Below are positions 6,898-15,362 of a DNA stretch of 17,897 nt, piece by piece. This stretch comes from an uncultured Pseudomonadota bacterium (GTDB lineage: Bacteria > Pseudomonadota > Gammaproteobacteria > Methylococcales > Methylomonadaceae). Within the stretch, counting starts at the first letter, position 1. Each line of letters begins with the position of its first letter. The notes under the pieces are model-generated. The model searched no databases. It was not told the DNA's origin and saw only the letters and a list, made by a program, of their open reading frames with translations. The stretch is taken from assembly GCA_903902945.1 (NCBI GenBank), contig CAIUWU010000061.1, positions 1 to 17,897 on the forward strand. Direction: 5' to 3'. The position numbers and the translations under genes are program-made.

Positions 6898-8405
6898 ATG
6901 TTAGTCAAAAGCCTGGATTGGATTAATAAACATCTGATAGCCACCTTGCTGTTGGTTGCCGGTTTGCGCCTGCTGTTTTTGTACCACAACGGTCTCGACT
7001 TGCTGGGCGATGAAAGTTATTACTGGGATTGGTCACGGCAGCCAGACTGGTGTTATTACAGCAAACCGCCGATGGTGCCTGGATCATTGCGCTGTTTACC
7101 GGTGTCCTGGGTGATTCGGCCTTTGCCGTGCGCTTGCCAACCATTGTCTTGGGCACTGTATTTCTGGCGTATTTTCATGCCACGGCCAAAGCATTTTATG
7201 GTCAGCGGGCGGCTGCATTTGCCTTATTGCTGATGTTGGCGACCCCGATCAATCTGGTCGCCAACTTTTTGATGACCATCGATCCGCCGCTGTATTGTTT
7301 CTGGATCATCAGTATTTACTATCTGCAGCAGGCCTTGTTCAAACAATCGGCGGCAGCCTGGTGGTGGGCTGGACTGGCCAGTGCCGCGGCCTTATTGTCA
7401 AAACAGGTGGCAATCGCCTTGCCTTTGATACTGTGGGTGTTTTTATTGCTCGACCGGCAACGCCGACATTACCTGAAACGCGAATACTGGTTTTATCTGC
7501 TGCCGGTTGTCGTGGTCAGTTTGATTATCCTGCTCTGGAACCAGCAGCATGACTGGGTGATGTTTGAGCATAGCAAAGAGCATTTTGAACAAGCGGAAGG
7601 CGTTTCACTGCTGAAACATTTGCAATATGCGCGTGATTTCTGGCTGTATCAGTTGTTATTGATGACCCCGGTCTTATTGGTTCTGGTTTTGGTGCTGACT
7701 GTAAAAATGCTGATGCAGTTCAGAGCCTTATCTGCCGAACAGCGATTTCTATGGTTGATGGGGCCGATGTTGCTGGTGGCGATAGTGCTGATGAGTTTTA
7801 CCCAAAAATTGCAGGGCAACTGGCCGATGCCGTTTTATTTCAGCGCGCTGATCTTGTTGGCCGGTTACTGGCAGGCCGGACATTGGCAAAAACTAAGCAA
7901 AGTCGCTTTGTCACTGGGGTATCTGATGGTGCTGATCACCTGTTTTCTGCCATTTCTGCTGGCGATATTCAATTTACAGCGCACGGCCTGGGATCCGACC
8001 AAGCGCTTTAAAAGCTGGCAACAGGTAGCAACCACTATTCATCAGCAGCGTTTACAAGTGCTGCCCGAATTAGACGACACCTTTGTGGTGGCGCTGGGGC
8101 ATCGCAGTATCGCCAGTCAGCTGGCTTTTTACCTGCCCGATCATCCTAAAGTGTATCGACTGGAAGAGAGTGGTCAGGTGCTGTCGCAGTATGAAGTGTG
8201 GGGTGGGCCTACGCAGTCGGTCGGCAAAAACGCTTTTATTGTCGCCCAGGTTACCGAAGCCAATTTACCCAAGCCGTTGCAGACAGCCTTTAAACAGATT
8301 CGGTTTATAGCTCAGGTAGTCGATCCCAATAAGGCCAACTCGATCTTTTATTTGTATTTTGCCGAGCAGTTACAAGCCTGGCCCGTGATCACACCCGCAA
8401 GGTAA
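6898..8405 (+). CDS. ArnT-like GT39/GT83 membrane glycosyltransferase, frameshifted (one-base deletion near 7077)
   Basis: Read as one gene, this is a polytopic glycosyltransferase that would move a sugar from a polyprenyl-phosphate carrier to a lipid or protein acceptor on the periplasmic face. The N-terminal frame (6898-7077, 60 residues) has the first membrane helix, the acidic GDE motif (37-39) of the first periplasmic loop, then DWCYYSKPPMV. The frame then runs on as non-family sequence to a stop at 7233. The family sequence resumes in the -1 frame as AWIIALFTGVLGDSAFAVRLP and continues to 8405 with many membrane helices, TIDPPL, LSKQVAIALP and GNWPMPFYF. Adding one G after 7077 (GTG GCC TGG) restores a 502-residue protein of family-typical length. 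Without it, only an N-terminally truncated 458-residue ORF (7029-8405), lacking the GDE motif, could be made. Either a recent inactivating mutation or a sequence error explains this. A PAP2 phosphatase gene follows by 7 bases, a frequent partner. Confidence 0.85.
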
Positions 8406-8412
8406 TTTTGAG

Positions 8413-9090
8413 ATGACACAACGTTATTATTTATATGAATTGTTGGCGGTCTTATCGCTGGCCTTGCTGACCACTGTGATTTTCTGGTCTACCGATTGGG
8501 ATTTACGGTTGGCTGGCTTGTTTTATTATCCGGAAAACCCTGCCGATGCCTGGCCATTGCAGCATCAGCCGCTGCTGAAGGCCTTGTTTGATTATGCATT
8601 TCCATTCACCGTTGCCGTTGGCGTGCTTGCCTTGCTGGGATTTCTAGTCAGTCATGTGCACGACAACGGCCATCGCTACCGTTATCAGGCGTTGTACGTA
8701 TTACTGGTGATTGCGCTGGGGCCAGGGCTGGTGGTCAATCTGATTGTTAAAGATCATTGGGGTAGACCGCGTCCGGTGCATGTGCAGGCGTTTGGCGGCC
8801 AATATCAATATATTCCGCCGGCAAAGATCGGCAGCACTCCCGATAAGTCTTTTGTCTGCGGTCATTGCTCGGTGGGTTATGCTTTTTTTGCCGTCTATTT
8901 TCTGGCCCAGAATCATAAGGCGCTCTATTTCATGCTGACCCTGGTGCTGGCATGGACCATGGGTTTTACCCGGATGACAGCCGGCGGCCACTTCATTTCC
9001 GATATTTTATGGTCGGGATATCTGGTGTTTTTAGTGGCTTATGGTTTGTATTATGGCTGGTACAGGCGCTTAAAACGCGAGCAGATTTGA
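8413..9090 (+). CDS. PAP2-family membrane phosphatase
   Basis: The 225-residue inner-membrane protein has about six hydrophobic spans (near 11-25, 63-80, 92-112, 154-166, 171-186, 197-214). Three phosphatase motifs are present. Motif 1 is K113-x6-RP (KDHWGRPRP). Motif 2 is CGHCS at 149-153, with His151 in place of the usual PSGH histidine. Motif 3 is R187-x5-H193 (TRMTAGGHFISD), giving the nucleophilic histidine and its Asp partner (D197). Family members remove phosphate from phosphatidylglycerol phosphate, undecaprenyl pyrophosphate or lipid A; which one applies here is not decidable. It lies 7 bases after the glycosyltransferase gene, suggesting a joint role in lipid-linked sugar recycling or lipid A modification. 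The ATG at 8413 has no strong Shine-Dalgarno, in keeping with translational coupling. Confidence 0.88.
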   Translation: MTQRYYLYELLAVLSLALLTTVIFWSTDWDLRLAGLFYYPENPADAWPLQHQPLLKALFDYAFPFTVAVGVLALLGFLVSHVHDNGHRYRYQALYVLLVIALGPGLVVNLIVKDHWGRPRPVHVQAFGGQYQYIPPAKIGSTPDKSFVCGHCSVGYAFFAVYFLAQNHKALYFMLTLVLAWTMGFTRMTAGGHFISDILWSGYLVFLVAYGLYYGWYRRLKREQI

Positions 9091-9139
9091 TCGGTTCAGC
9101 CGGTAATGCGGATAAGCCGCTGGGTTTTCAGACTTTGCT

Positions 9140-9148
9140 TGTTATAAT
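9140..9148 (+). promoter_or_regulatory. Extended -10 promoter for dapA-bamC
   Basis: TG at 9140-9141, one base, then a perfect TATAAT at 9143-9148 form an extended -10 element. It lies 35 bases upstream of the dapA ATG in the 93-base gap after the PAP2 gene. No good -35 hexamer is visible at 16-18 bases upstream. A GAGAG ribosome site (9173-9177) precedes the start by 6 bases. Confidence 0.6.
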
Positions 9149-9183
9149 GCGGCAGTTTTTGTTTCACCGAATGAGAGAATTGC

Positions 9184-10065
9184 ATGATTCAAGGTAGTAT
9201 CGTTGCACTAGTAACCCCTATGACCGAGGATGGTACGGTCGATGAAAACAGCCTTAAAACTCTGATTGAGTTTCATATCGAGCAGGGGACTGATGCTTTG
9301 GTAGCGGTTGGTACTACCGGTGAATCGGCGACTTTGGACGAAGAGGAACACTGTCACATTATTCAGCTGACGGTGGATTGTGTAAAAGGCCGCATTCCGG
9401 TGATAGCCGGTACCGGTGCCAATTGCACCCGCGAAGCGATTGCGCTGACCCAGAGAGCCAAACAGGCCGGCGCCGATGCCTGTCTGCTGGTGACACCGTA
9501 TTACAACAAACCGACTCAGGAAGGCTTGTATCTGCACTATAAAGCGATTGCCGAAGCCGTCGATATTCCACAAATTCTTTACAACGTGCCCGGCAGAACT
9601 GCCTGCGACATGTTGCCGGAAACGGTAGGTCGCTTGTCAAAAGTTGACAACATCGTCGGTGTCAAAGAAGCCACCGGCAAACTGGAACGGGTCCAGCAGA
9701 TCCGTGATTTGACCGGTCCTGACTTTGCCATTTATACCGGCGACGATGCAAGCAGCCGTGAATTTTGCCTGTTAGGCGGCAACGGCAGCATTACCGTGAC
9801 CGGTAATGTGGCCCCCAGACTGGTGCATGAGATGCTGATGGCCGCGATTAATGGGGATGCCGAGCTGGCCGCCGCAATTGACAGCAAATTGGCCGGTTTG
9901 CATGAAACCTTGTTTATCCAATCTAATCCGATTCCGGTCAAATGGGCTGTCAGCAAAATGGGCCTGATGGGCAAAGGCATTCGTCTGCCGTTGACCTGGT
10001 TGACGGCCGATTGTGAGCCGCCGCTGATCGACGCCATGCAAGCAGCCGGTATTGAAATCGCATGA
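9184..10065 (+). CDS. dapA: 4-hydroxy-tetrahydrodipicolinate synthase
   Basis: The 293-residue TIM-barrel aldolase condenses pyruvate with aspartate semialdehyde, the first committed step to diaminopimelate and lysine, feeding peptidoglycan. The Schiff-base Lys161 is in GVKEATG. The catalytic triad is Thr44, Tyr107 and Tyr133 (GTTGESAT, TPYYNKP, YNVPGRT), and Arg138 binds the substrate carboxyl. These positions coincide with E. coli DapA numbering, and the length is the same (292). The start has GAGAG 6 bases upstream and an extended -10 promoter. Its stop overlaps the bamC start in ATGA, the dapA-bamC pairing well known in gammaproteobacteria. It draws on the same aspartate semialdehyde pool as hom, encoded upstream. 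Confidence 0.97.
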   Translation: MIQGSIVALVTPMTEDGTVDENSLKTLIEFHIEQGTDALVAVGTTGESATLDEEEHCHIIQLTVDCVKGRIPVIAGTGANCTREAIALTQRAKQAGADACLLVTPYYNKPTQEGLYLHYKAIAEAVDIPQILYNVPGRTACDMLPETVGRLSKVDNIVGVKEATGKLERVQQIRDLTGPDFAIYTGDDASSREFCLLGGNGSITVTGNVAPRLVHEMLMAAINGDAELAAAIDSKLAGLHETLFIQSNPIPVKWAVSKMGLMGKGIRLPLTWLTADCEPPLIDAMQAAGIEIA

Positions 10066-10790
10066 TTATTAAGCGTTTGCTGCGAAATGCAGTGCTGGTG
10101 CTGCTGATGCAAGCCGTCAGTGGTTGTAGCTACATTAAAGGCTTGTTCCCGGACAAAGAGCGTGATTATCAGTTCAGAACTGAAATCGCGCCCTTAATCA
10201 TTCCCGAAGATTTAAAAGCCAAGACCATTTCAGCATTGCCGCCGCAGCGTACCCCGCAGCAGCTGGCTCAGGCAGCGGTTGCCAAAGCCTCTAGCGAGCA
10301 AACTGCGCCAGACCCGGTGGTTGTTAAAAAATCGGCACCCGAATCGGCAAGCTCTGTTGCTGTTCAGCAGCCGACTCAAGCTGCCGTTCAGCCGAATTCG
10401 CCCAAGGTCAGCAGTCTACAGATCGATCAGCCTCTTACCCAGGCCGCCCGGATTATCGGTCGTGCTTTGAGTCGTCAGAAAATCGAAGTGGTCGAACGTA
10501 ATATCGAGAAAGGTTATTTCTATGTTCGCTTTGACATGCATGCCATCAAAGCCGAAGACAACAATTTCTGGGATGAACTGAACTTCATGTTTGGTGAAGA
10601 TCCGAGTAATGAACAGGAATACCGGATAAGTTTGCAGGAACTCTCTGCTCAAATGACCGAAGTCACCGTGCAGGATGGAGAAGGGAAGCCTATTTCAAAC
10701 CAGCAGGCAACCACCTTGCTAAGACTGATTGCCGAAGCGATCAATCAAGATACAGCTAATACCAACACTGACGACAACCCGGCACCCTGA
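10062..10790 (+). CDS. bamC: Outer membrane assembly lipoprotein BamC (single-domain form)
   Basis: The 242-residue lipoprotein is an accessory subunit of the BAM complex that inserts beta-barrel proteins into the outer membrane. The signal peptide has a basic start (MIIKRLLRN), a hydrophobic core and lipobox AVSGC with lipidated Cys22. Next comes a stretch (about 30-55, ending LIIPEDLK) resembling the unstructured BamC lasso that contacts BamD, then an Ala/Gln/Pro/Ser-rich linker (about 65-115). A single helix-grip domain (about 118-232) contains VVERNIEKGYFYVRF. E. coli BamC is about 344 residues with two helix-grip domains; only one is seen here. It overlaps dapA by 4 bases, the position that gave the E. 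coli gene its older name nlpB. A hairpin follows the stop. The family call rests on context plus fold-level pattern, so it is slightly less certain than dapA. Confidence 0.85.
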   Translation: MIIKRLLRNAVLVLLMQAVSGCSYIKGLFPDKERDYQFRTEIAPLIIPEDLKAKTISALPPQRTPQQLAQAAVAKASSEQTAPDPVVVKKSAPESASSVAVQQPTQAAVQPNSPKVSSLQIDQPLTQAARIIGRALSRQKIEVVERNIEKGYFYVRFDMHAIKAEDNNFWDELNFMFGEDPSNEQEYRISLQELSAQMTEVTVQDGEGKPISNQQATTLLRLIAEAINQDTANTNTDDNPAP

Positions 10791-10808
10791 GTGTCGTGAT
10801 TTTTAAAC

Positions 10809-10830
10809 CATCGCCCGGAATCGGGCGATG
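10809..10830 (+). terminator. Hairpin terminator after bamC
   Basis: A 9-bp perfect stem CATCGCCCG (10809-10817) / CGGGCGATG (10822-10830) has a GAAT loop, 19 bases after the bamC stop. The downstream tract is only CTATTTATAA rather than a clean T run, so termination may be partial. Upstream TTTTTAAA gives the minus strand some T-rich character. Confidence 0.6.
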
Positions 10831-10864
10831 CTATTTATAAACCAGCCATTTGCTCCCTGATTTC

Positions 10865-10868
10865 AAGG
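10865..10868 (+). promoter_or_regulatory. Ribosome binding site that fixes the purL start
   Basis: AAGG at 10865-10868 lies 5 bases before ATG 10874. This favours that ATG over the in-frame TTG at 10850, which has no Shine-Dalgarno. The protein from 10874 (MLIIPGTSALSRFR) aligns directly with the start of E. coli PurL (around GSPALSAFR). A -10-like TATAAA at 10836-10841 is the only promoter hint nearby, and it is weak. Confidence 0.55.
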
Positions 10869-10873
10869 CCGCC

Positions 10874-13800
10874 ATGTTAATCATTCCCGGAACTTCCGCC
10901 CTTTCCCGTTTTCGCATTGACAAATTGCTTGCCGAGCTGCAAAAAATTGATGACCGCATTACCGGACTGACAGCGCGGTTTCAACATTATGTGCAGTTGG
11001 ATGCGCAACTTCCGCCTGAAAAACTTAGCTTTCTGGAGCGCCTGCTCGATTATGGTTATGCCGATGCAATTGCCGAGTTGCCGGGTGCCAAGCTTTGGGT
11101 GATTCCGCGTGCCGGTTCCATTTCTCCCTGGTCCAGTAAAGCTTCTGAAATTGCCGAGCGTTGCGGCCTGAATAATGTCAAACGCATCGAACGCGGCATC
11201 GAATACCGTTTTGCCGGTGTCGAGACCTTCACGGCAAGCGAACTGGCGGCGGTGGCAGCTTTACTGCATGACCGTATGACTCAGCAGCTAGTTACAGACA
11301 GCACACAGCTGAATCTGTTTGCCGAACATCAGCCTTTGCCACTGGATACCGTGGCTATCATTGAACAGGGCCGTGAGGCGCTGGTCCAGGCCAACACTAC
11401 GCTGGGCCTGGCTTTGTCGGCTGATGAAATCGATTATCTGACCGCCAGCTTTGAGCAACTGGGGCGTAATCCCACCGATGTTGAGCTGATGATGTTCGCT
11501 CAGGCCAACTCGGAACACTGCCGGCATAAAATCTTTAATGCCAGCTGGACCATTGATGGCGAACAACAGGCCAAGTCACTGTTTGCCATGATTCGTAACA
11601 CCCATAGCGAGAATCCGCAGGGCATTCTGTCGGCTTATAGTGATAACGCAGCCGTGATGGAAGGTTCCACCGCACAGGTATTTATCCGTAATCCTGAAAC
11701 CCATCAGTACGACTTTGTAGAAGAAGCCGCCCACATTCTGATGAAAGTCGAAACCCATAACCATCCGACTGCCATCTCGCCGCATCCGGGTGCGGCAACC
11801 GGTTCCGGCGGTGAAATTCGTGATGAAGGCGCTACCGGGCGTGGTTCGGCCACTAAAGCCGGTCTGACCGGTTTCAGCGTTTCGCATCTGCGGATTCCGG
11901 GTTTGGAGCAGCCTTGGGAAACCGACAACGGCAAGCCGGAACGAATCGCCTCGGCGCTGAATATCATGCTGGAAGGCCCGATTGGCGGTGCGGCTTTCAA
12001 TAATGAATTTGGTCGTCCCAATATTGCCGGTTATTTCCGCAGCTTTGAACAAGCTGCCGAAACCGGTGAGGCCAATCAGTTACGGGGTTATCACAAGCCG
12101 ATCATGATTGCCGGTGGTATGGGCAACATCCGGCCGATGCTGGTCAATAAAAATTCGATTCCTGCCGGTTCATTGATCATTATTCTCGGCGGTCCGGCGA
12201 TGCTGATCGGTTTGGGCGGTGGCGCGGCGTCTTCACAAACTTCCGGCGAAAGTGCCGCCGAGCTGGATTTTGCCTCGGTGCAACGTGAAAACCCGGAAAT
12301 GCAGCGCCGTTGTCAGGAAGTGATCAATCACTGTAATGCGCTGGGTGAAAAAACCCCGATCATTTCGATTCATGATATTGGCGCCGGCGGGTTGTCGAAT
12401 GCGGTTCCTGAAATCATTCACGACTGTGATCGTGGTGGACGCTTTGAATTGCGCAAAGTCAATAATGCCGACAAGGGCATGTCGCCGATGCAAATCTGGT
12501 GTAACGAAGCGCAGGAACGTTATGTGGTGGCGATCAAACCGGAATCTCTGGCATTGTTTGAAGAATTCTGTGAGCGCGAACATTGTTTGTATGCGGTCAT
12601 TGGCGAAGCAACCAGCGAAGAGCATCTGACTCTCAGCGATGAATGGCTGGGTGGCAAGCCGGTTGATCTGCCGATGTCAGTGTTGTTTGGCAAACCACCG
12701 AAAATGCATCGTGAGGTGCAAAGACTGCATAAAACCTTGCCGGCTTTCAATCCACACCCTATTGAACTGGGTGAAGCAATTCAGCGGGTGCTGGCGTTTC
12801 CGGCGGTTGCCGATAAGAGTTTTCTGATTCACATCGGTGACCGTTCGGTTACCGGTCTGGTGGTCCGTGATCAGATGGTAGGTCCCTGGCAGGTGCCGGT
12901 AGCCGATGTCGGTGTCACCGCCTCGGGTTTTTATGCTTATACCGGTGAAGCGATGGCGCTGGGTGAACGTACCCCGCTGGCCTTGATCGATGGTCCGGCT
13001 TCGGGCCGGATGGCAATCGGCGAAGCACTGACCAATATTGCCGCAGCGCGTATCGATCAGTTATCTGATATCAAATTGTCAGCCAACTGGATGGCGGCTG
13101 CCGGTAGTCCCGGTGAAGACGCCGTGTTGTTCGATACCGTCAAAGCGGTGGGTATGGCGTTGTGTCCGGCTTTGGGGATTGCCATTCCGGTCGGCAAGGA
13201 TTCATTGTCGATGAAAACGGTCTGGAAAGATGAGAGCGGCGAAAAAACCATGACGTCACCTCTGTCGCTGATCATCACTGCGTTTGCGCCGGTTGACGAT
13301 GTCCGCAAAACCCTGACTCCGCAACTGCAGGCAGGTACTGACAGTAGTCTGCTGCTAATTGATCTGGGACAGGGTAAAAACCGTCTGGGTGCGTCCGTTT
13401 TGGCGCAGGTCTATAACCAGTTGGGTAATCAGGCGCCTGATCTCGATGATCCGACCCTGTTCAAAGGCTTCTTTGATGCCATCCAGACCCTTAATCACAA
13501 TAATCAGTTATTGGCTTATCACGACCGTGCCGATGGCGGTTTGTTGGCAACGGTTGCGGAAATGCTGTTTGCCGGACGTCAGGGGGTCGATCTGCAACTG
13601 GATGTGCTGGGTAGTGATTTACTGGCGGCCTTGTTCAACGAAGAATTGGGCGCGGTGATTCAGGTTAGCAATCGCAATCTGTCCAGCGTTCAGCAAGTCC
13701 TGGCAGAGGCCGGTCTGGCGGCATGCAGCCATCTGATTGGTCAGGTGGTTAGTGGTCAGCAGCTGACCATACGTCACCAGCAGCAAATCGTGTTCAGCGC

Positions 13801-14746
13801 CCAGCGTGCCCAACTGCAGCAAACCTGGTCGGAAGTCAGCTACCGGATGCAGGCACTACGCGATAACCCGGATTGTGCCGAACAGCAATATCAGCGCATC
13901 AGCGATGACCGCGATCCCGGTTTGTCGGCACGGCCCAGCTTTGACATCAATGCCAATATCGTTGCCCATTTAGCGGATGGTGTACGTCCCAAAGTAGCTA
14001 TCCTGCGTGAACAGGGTGTCAACGGCCATGTCGAAATGGCGGCTGCCTTCAATCGTGCCGGTTTCACTGCAATTGACGTGCACATGACCGACATCATTTC
14101 CGGTCGTCTGTCCTTGTCTGAGTTTACCGGTCTGGTAGCCTGCGGCGGTTTCTCTTACGGTGACGTGTTAGGTGCCGGCGGTGGCTGGGCCAAATCGATT
14201 CTGTTCAATGCCAAAGCCCGCGACGAATTTGCGGCATTTTTTGCCCGCCCCGATACCTTTGGTCTGGGGGTCTGTAACGGTTGTCAGATGATGTCAGGTT
14301 TGAAAGAGATCATTCCCGGCGCCGAGCACTGGCCGCAATTCAAACGTAATCTGTCTGAACAGTTCGAAGCGCGGGTGGCGATGGTCAAAATTGAAGCATC
14401 GCCCTCGATTTTCTTCACCGGCATGGAAGGTTCCTTGTTGCCAGTGGTGGTGGCCCACGGTGAAGGGCGCGCTGAGTTTGCCGCTGCTGCCGATTTGGCG
14501 GCAGCCAGGGTTGCGGTGTCTTATGTCGATAATGACGGCAAGCCGACCACCGTTTTTCCGGCTAACCCTAACGGATCACCGAACGGTATCACTGGTTTAA
14601 CCAGCCGAGATGGCCGTTTTACTATCATGATGCCGCATCCTGAGCGTTGCTTCCGGGCGGTGCAGAACTCCTGGCATCCGGCTGACTGGCAGGAAGATGG
14701 TGCCTGGTTACGCATGTTCCGTAATGCCCGTTTGTGGGTAGGTTAA
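10874..14746 (+). CDS. purL: Phosphoribosylformylglycinamidine synthase (long form)
   Basis: The 1290-residue, single-chain enzyme makes formylglycinamidine ribonucleotide (FGAM) from FGAR, glutamine and ATP in purine synthesis. An N-terminal PurS-like domain comes first, then a linker with FAQANSEHCRH. Two AIR-synthase-like halves follow, including the signature ETHNHPTAISPHPGAATG starting at residue 293. The C-terminal class I glutamine amidotransferase domain begins at about 1037 (RPKVAILREQGVNGHVEM). Its catalytic triad is Cys1134 (GVCNGC), His1255 and Glu1257 (PHPER), nearly the E. coli positions. The length matches the gammaproteobacterial long form (E. coli 1295), unlike the split PurQ/PurL/PurS of Bacillus and many others. 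It follows a hairpin terminator, so it probably has its own promoter. DUF447 begins 46 bases after its stop, so purL readthrough could help express the cofactor block. Confidence 0.97.
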   Translation: MLIIPGTSALSRFRIDKLLAELQKIDDRITGLTARFQHYVQLDAQLPPEKLSFLERLLDYGYADAIAELPGAKLWVIPRAGSISPWSSKASEIAERCGLNNVKRIERGIEYRFAGVETFTASELAAVAALLHDRMTQQLVTDSTQLNLFAEHQPLPLDTVAIIEQGREALVQANTTLGLALSADEIDYLTASFEQLGRNPTDVELMMFAQANSEHCRHKIFNASWTIDGEQQAKSLFAMIRNTHSENPQGILSAYSDNAAVMEGSTAQVFIRNPETHQYDFVEEAAHILMKVETHNHPTAISPHPGAATGSGGEIRDEGATGRGSATKAGLTGFSVSHLRIPGLEQPWETDNGKPERIASALNIMLEGPIGGAAFNNEFGRPNIAGYFRSFEQAAETGEANQLRGYHKPIMIAGGMGNIRPMLVNKNSIPAGSLIIILGGPAMLIGLGGGAASSQTSGESAAELDFASVQRENPEMQRRCQEVINHCNALGEKTPIISIHDIGAGGLSNAVPEIIHDCDRGGRFELRKVNNADKGMSPMQIWCNEAQERYVVAIKPESLALFEEFCEREHCLYAVIGEATSEEHLTLSDEWLGGKPVDLPMSVLFGKPPKMHREVQRLHKTLPAFNPHPIELGEAIQRVLAFPAVADKSFLIHIGDRSVTGLVVRDQMVGPWQVPVADVGVTASGFYAYTGEAMALGERTPLALIDGPASGRMAIGEALTNIAAARIDQLSDIKLSANWMAAAGSPGEDAVLFDTVKAVGMALCPALGIAIPVGKDSLSMKTVWKDESGEKTMTSPLSLIITAFAPVDDVRKTLTPQLQAGTDSSLLLIDLGQGKNRLGASVLAQVYNQLGNQAPDLDDPTLFKGFFDAIQTLNHNNQLLAYHDRADGGLLATVAEMLFAGRQGVDLQLDVLGSDLLAALFNEELGAVIQVSNRNLSSVQQVLAEAGLAACSHLIGQVVSGQQLTIRHQQQIVFSAQRAQLQQTWSEVSYRMQALRDNPDCAEQQYQRISDDRDPGLSARPSFDINANIVAHLADGVRPKVAILREQGVNGHVEMAAAFNRAGFTAIDVHMTDIISGRLSLSEFTGLVACGGFSYGDVLGAGGGWAKSILFNAKARDEFAAFFARPDTFGLGVCNGCQMMSGLKEIIPGAEHWPQFKRNLSEQFEARVAMVKIEASPSIFFTGMEGSLLPVVVAHGEGRAEFAAAADLAAARVAVSYVDNDGKPTTVFPANPNGSPNGITGLTSRDGRFTIMMPHPERCFRAVQNSWHPADWQEDGAWLRMFRNARLWVG

Positions 14747-14756
14747 TAGCTCAGCG

Positions 14757-14781
14757 GGGCAGGGTATTACTGGCTCTGCCC
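14757..14781 (+). terminator. Possible weak terminator between purL and the DUF447 gene
   Basis: GGGCAG (14757-14762) can pair with CTGCCC (14776-14781) over a 13-base loop, followed by GGGTTTTC. The stem is short, the loop large and only four T residues follow. It may attenuate rather than stop transcription from purL into the downstream genes. Confidence 0.3.
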
Positions 14782-14792
14782 GGGTTTTCAGC

Positions 14793-15362
14793 ATGATTCA
14801 GGAAGTCATTATTACTACAGTGAATCCCCAGGGTGTCTGCCATATCGCACCGATGGGGGTTCATGTCGAAGCCGATCAGTACATCATTCTGCCGTTCAAG
14901 CCATCCACTACACTGGAAAACATGCTGGCGACCGGTCATGCGGTGATTAATTATTGTGATGACGTCAGGATCTTTGCCGGTTGTCTGACCGGACATCGTG
15001 ACTGGCCGTTATTGTCTGCCGAAACCATTCCCGGTCAATATTTGTCCGCCGCACTGGCACACAGCGAATTAAGTCTTGAGCGGGTGGAAGATGATCAGAT
15101 TCGGCCACGACTGTTTTGCCGGCGGCTGCATACCGTCAGCCACAGACCGTTTCAGGGCTTTAACCGTGCCCAGTATGCAGTGCTGGAAGCAGCGATTCTG
15201 GTCAGTCGTCTGGGACGTTTGCCCTGGCAGAAGATTGACAGTGAACTGGCATATCTGCGTATCGGTTTTGAAAAAACGGCTGGTCCCCAGGAACACGAAG
15301 CCTGGGGCTGGCTGATGCAGACTATCGATCACTATCGAGCCCATGAGGTGTCAGATGTCTAA
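14793..15362 (+). CDS. DUF447 family protein (flavoprotein-like, C1-cofactor gene neighbourhood)
   Basis: The 189-residue cytoplasmic protein opens with EVIITTVNPQGVCHIAPMGV (residues 4-23), the hallmark start of DUF447, a family with an FMN-binding split-barrel-like fold. The middle contains KPSTTLENMLATGHAVINYCDD and FAGCLTGHRDWP. The C-terminal half is helical, with HTVSHRPFQGFNRAQYAVLEAAILVSRL near 113-140 and EHEAWGWLMQTID near 167-179. Family members occur in methanogenic archaea and in bacteria with H4MPT-linked C1 metabolism; no biochemical reaction is established that I know of. The ATG at 14793 has only a poor Shine-Dalgarno but gives the family-typical N-terminus. It overlaps mfnB by 8 bases, so the two are translationally coupled and probably function together. 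Flavin binding is inferred from the fold, not visible as a motif. Confidence 0.85.
   Translation: MIQEVIITTVNPQGVCHIAPMGVHVEADQYIILPFKPSTTLENMLATGHAVINYCDDVRIFAGCLTGHRDWPLLSAETIPGQYLSAALAHSELSLERVEDDQIRPRLFCRRLHTVSHRPFQGFNRAQYAVLEAAILVSRLGRLPWQKIDSELAYLRIGFEKTAGPQEHEAWGWLMQTIDHYRAHEVSDV
15345..15348 (+). promoter_or_regulatory. Ribosome binding site that fixes the mfnB start
   Basis: GAGG at 15345-15348, inside the 3' end of the DUF447 gene, lies 6 bases before ATG 15355. This favours 15355 over the ATG at 15343, which would add only MRCQ with no upstream Shine-Dalgarno. Confidence 0.6.

Noticed and set aside
7072..7082. Programmed -1 frameshift in the glycosyltransferase gene
   Set aside because: The switch point lacks an X XXY YYZ slippery heptamer and no stable downstream hairpin is obvious; a missing G explains it better.
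9091..9139. Terminator after the PAP2 gene
   Set aside because: Only a 4-bp GCGG/CCGC stem is present, followed by TGGGTTTTC; too weak to call.
10850..10873. Upstream TTG start for purL adding eight residues
   Set aside because: The ATG at 10874 has an AAGG ribosome site 5 bases upstream and gives the N-terminus seen in E. coli PurL; the TTG has no such site.
11576..12052. 158-residue minus-strand open frame
   Set aside because: It lies antisense within the conserved PurL core with no family resemblance; a shadow of purL codon bias.
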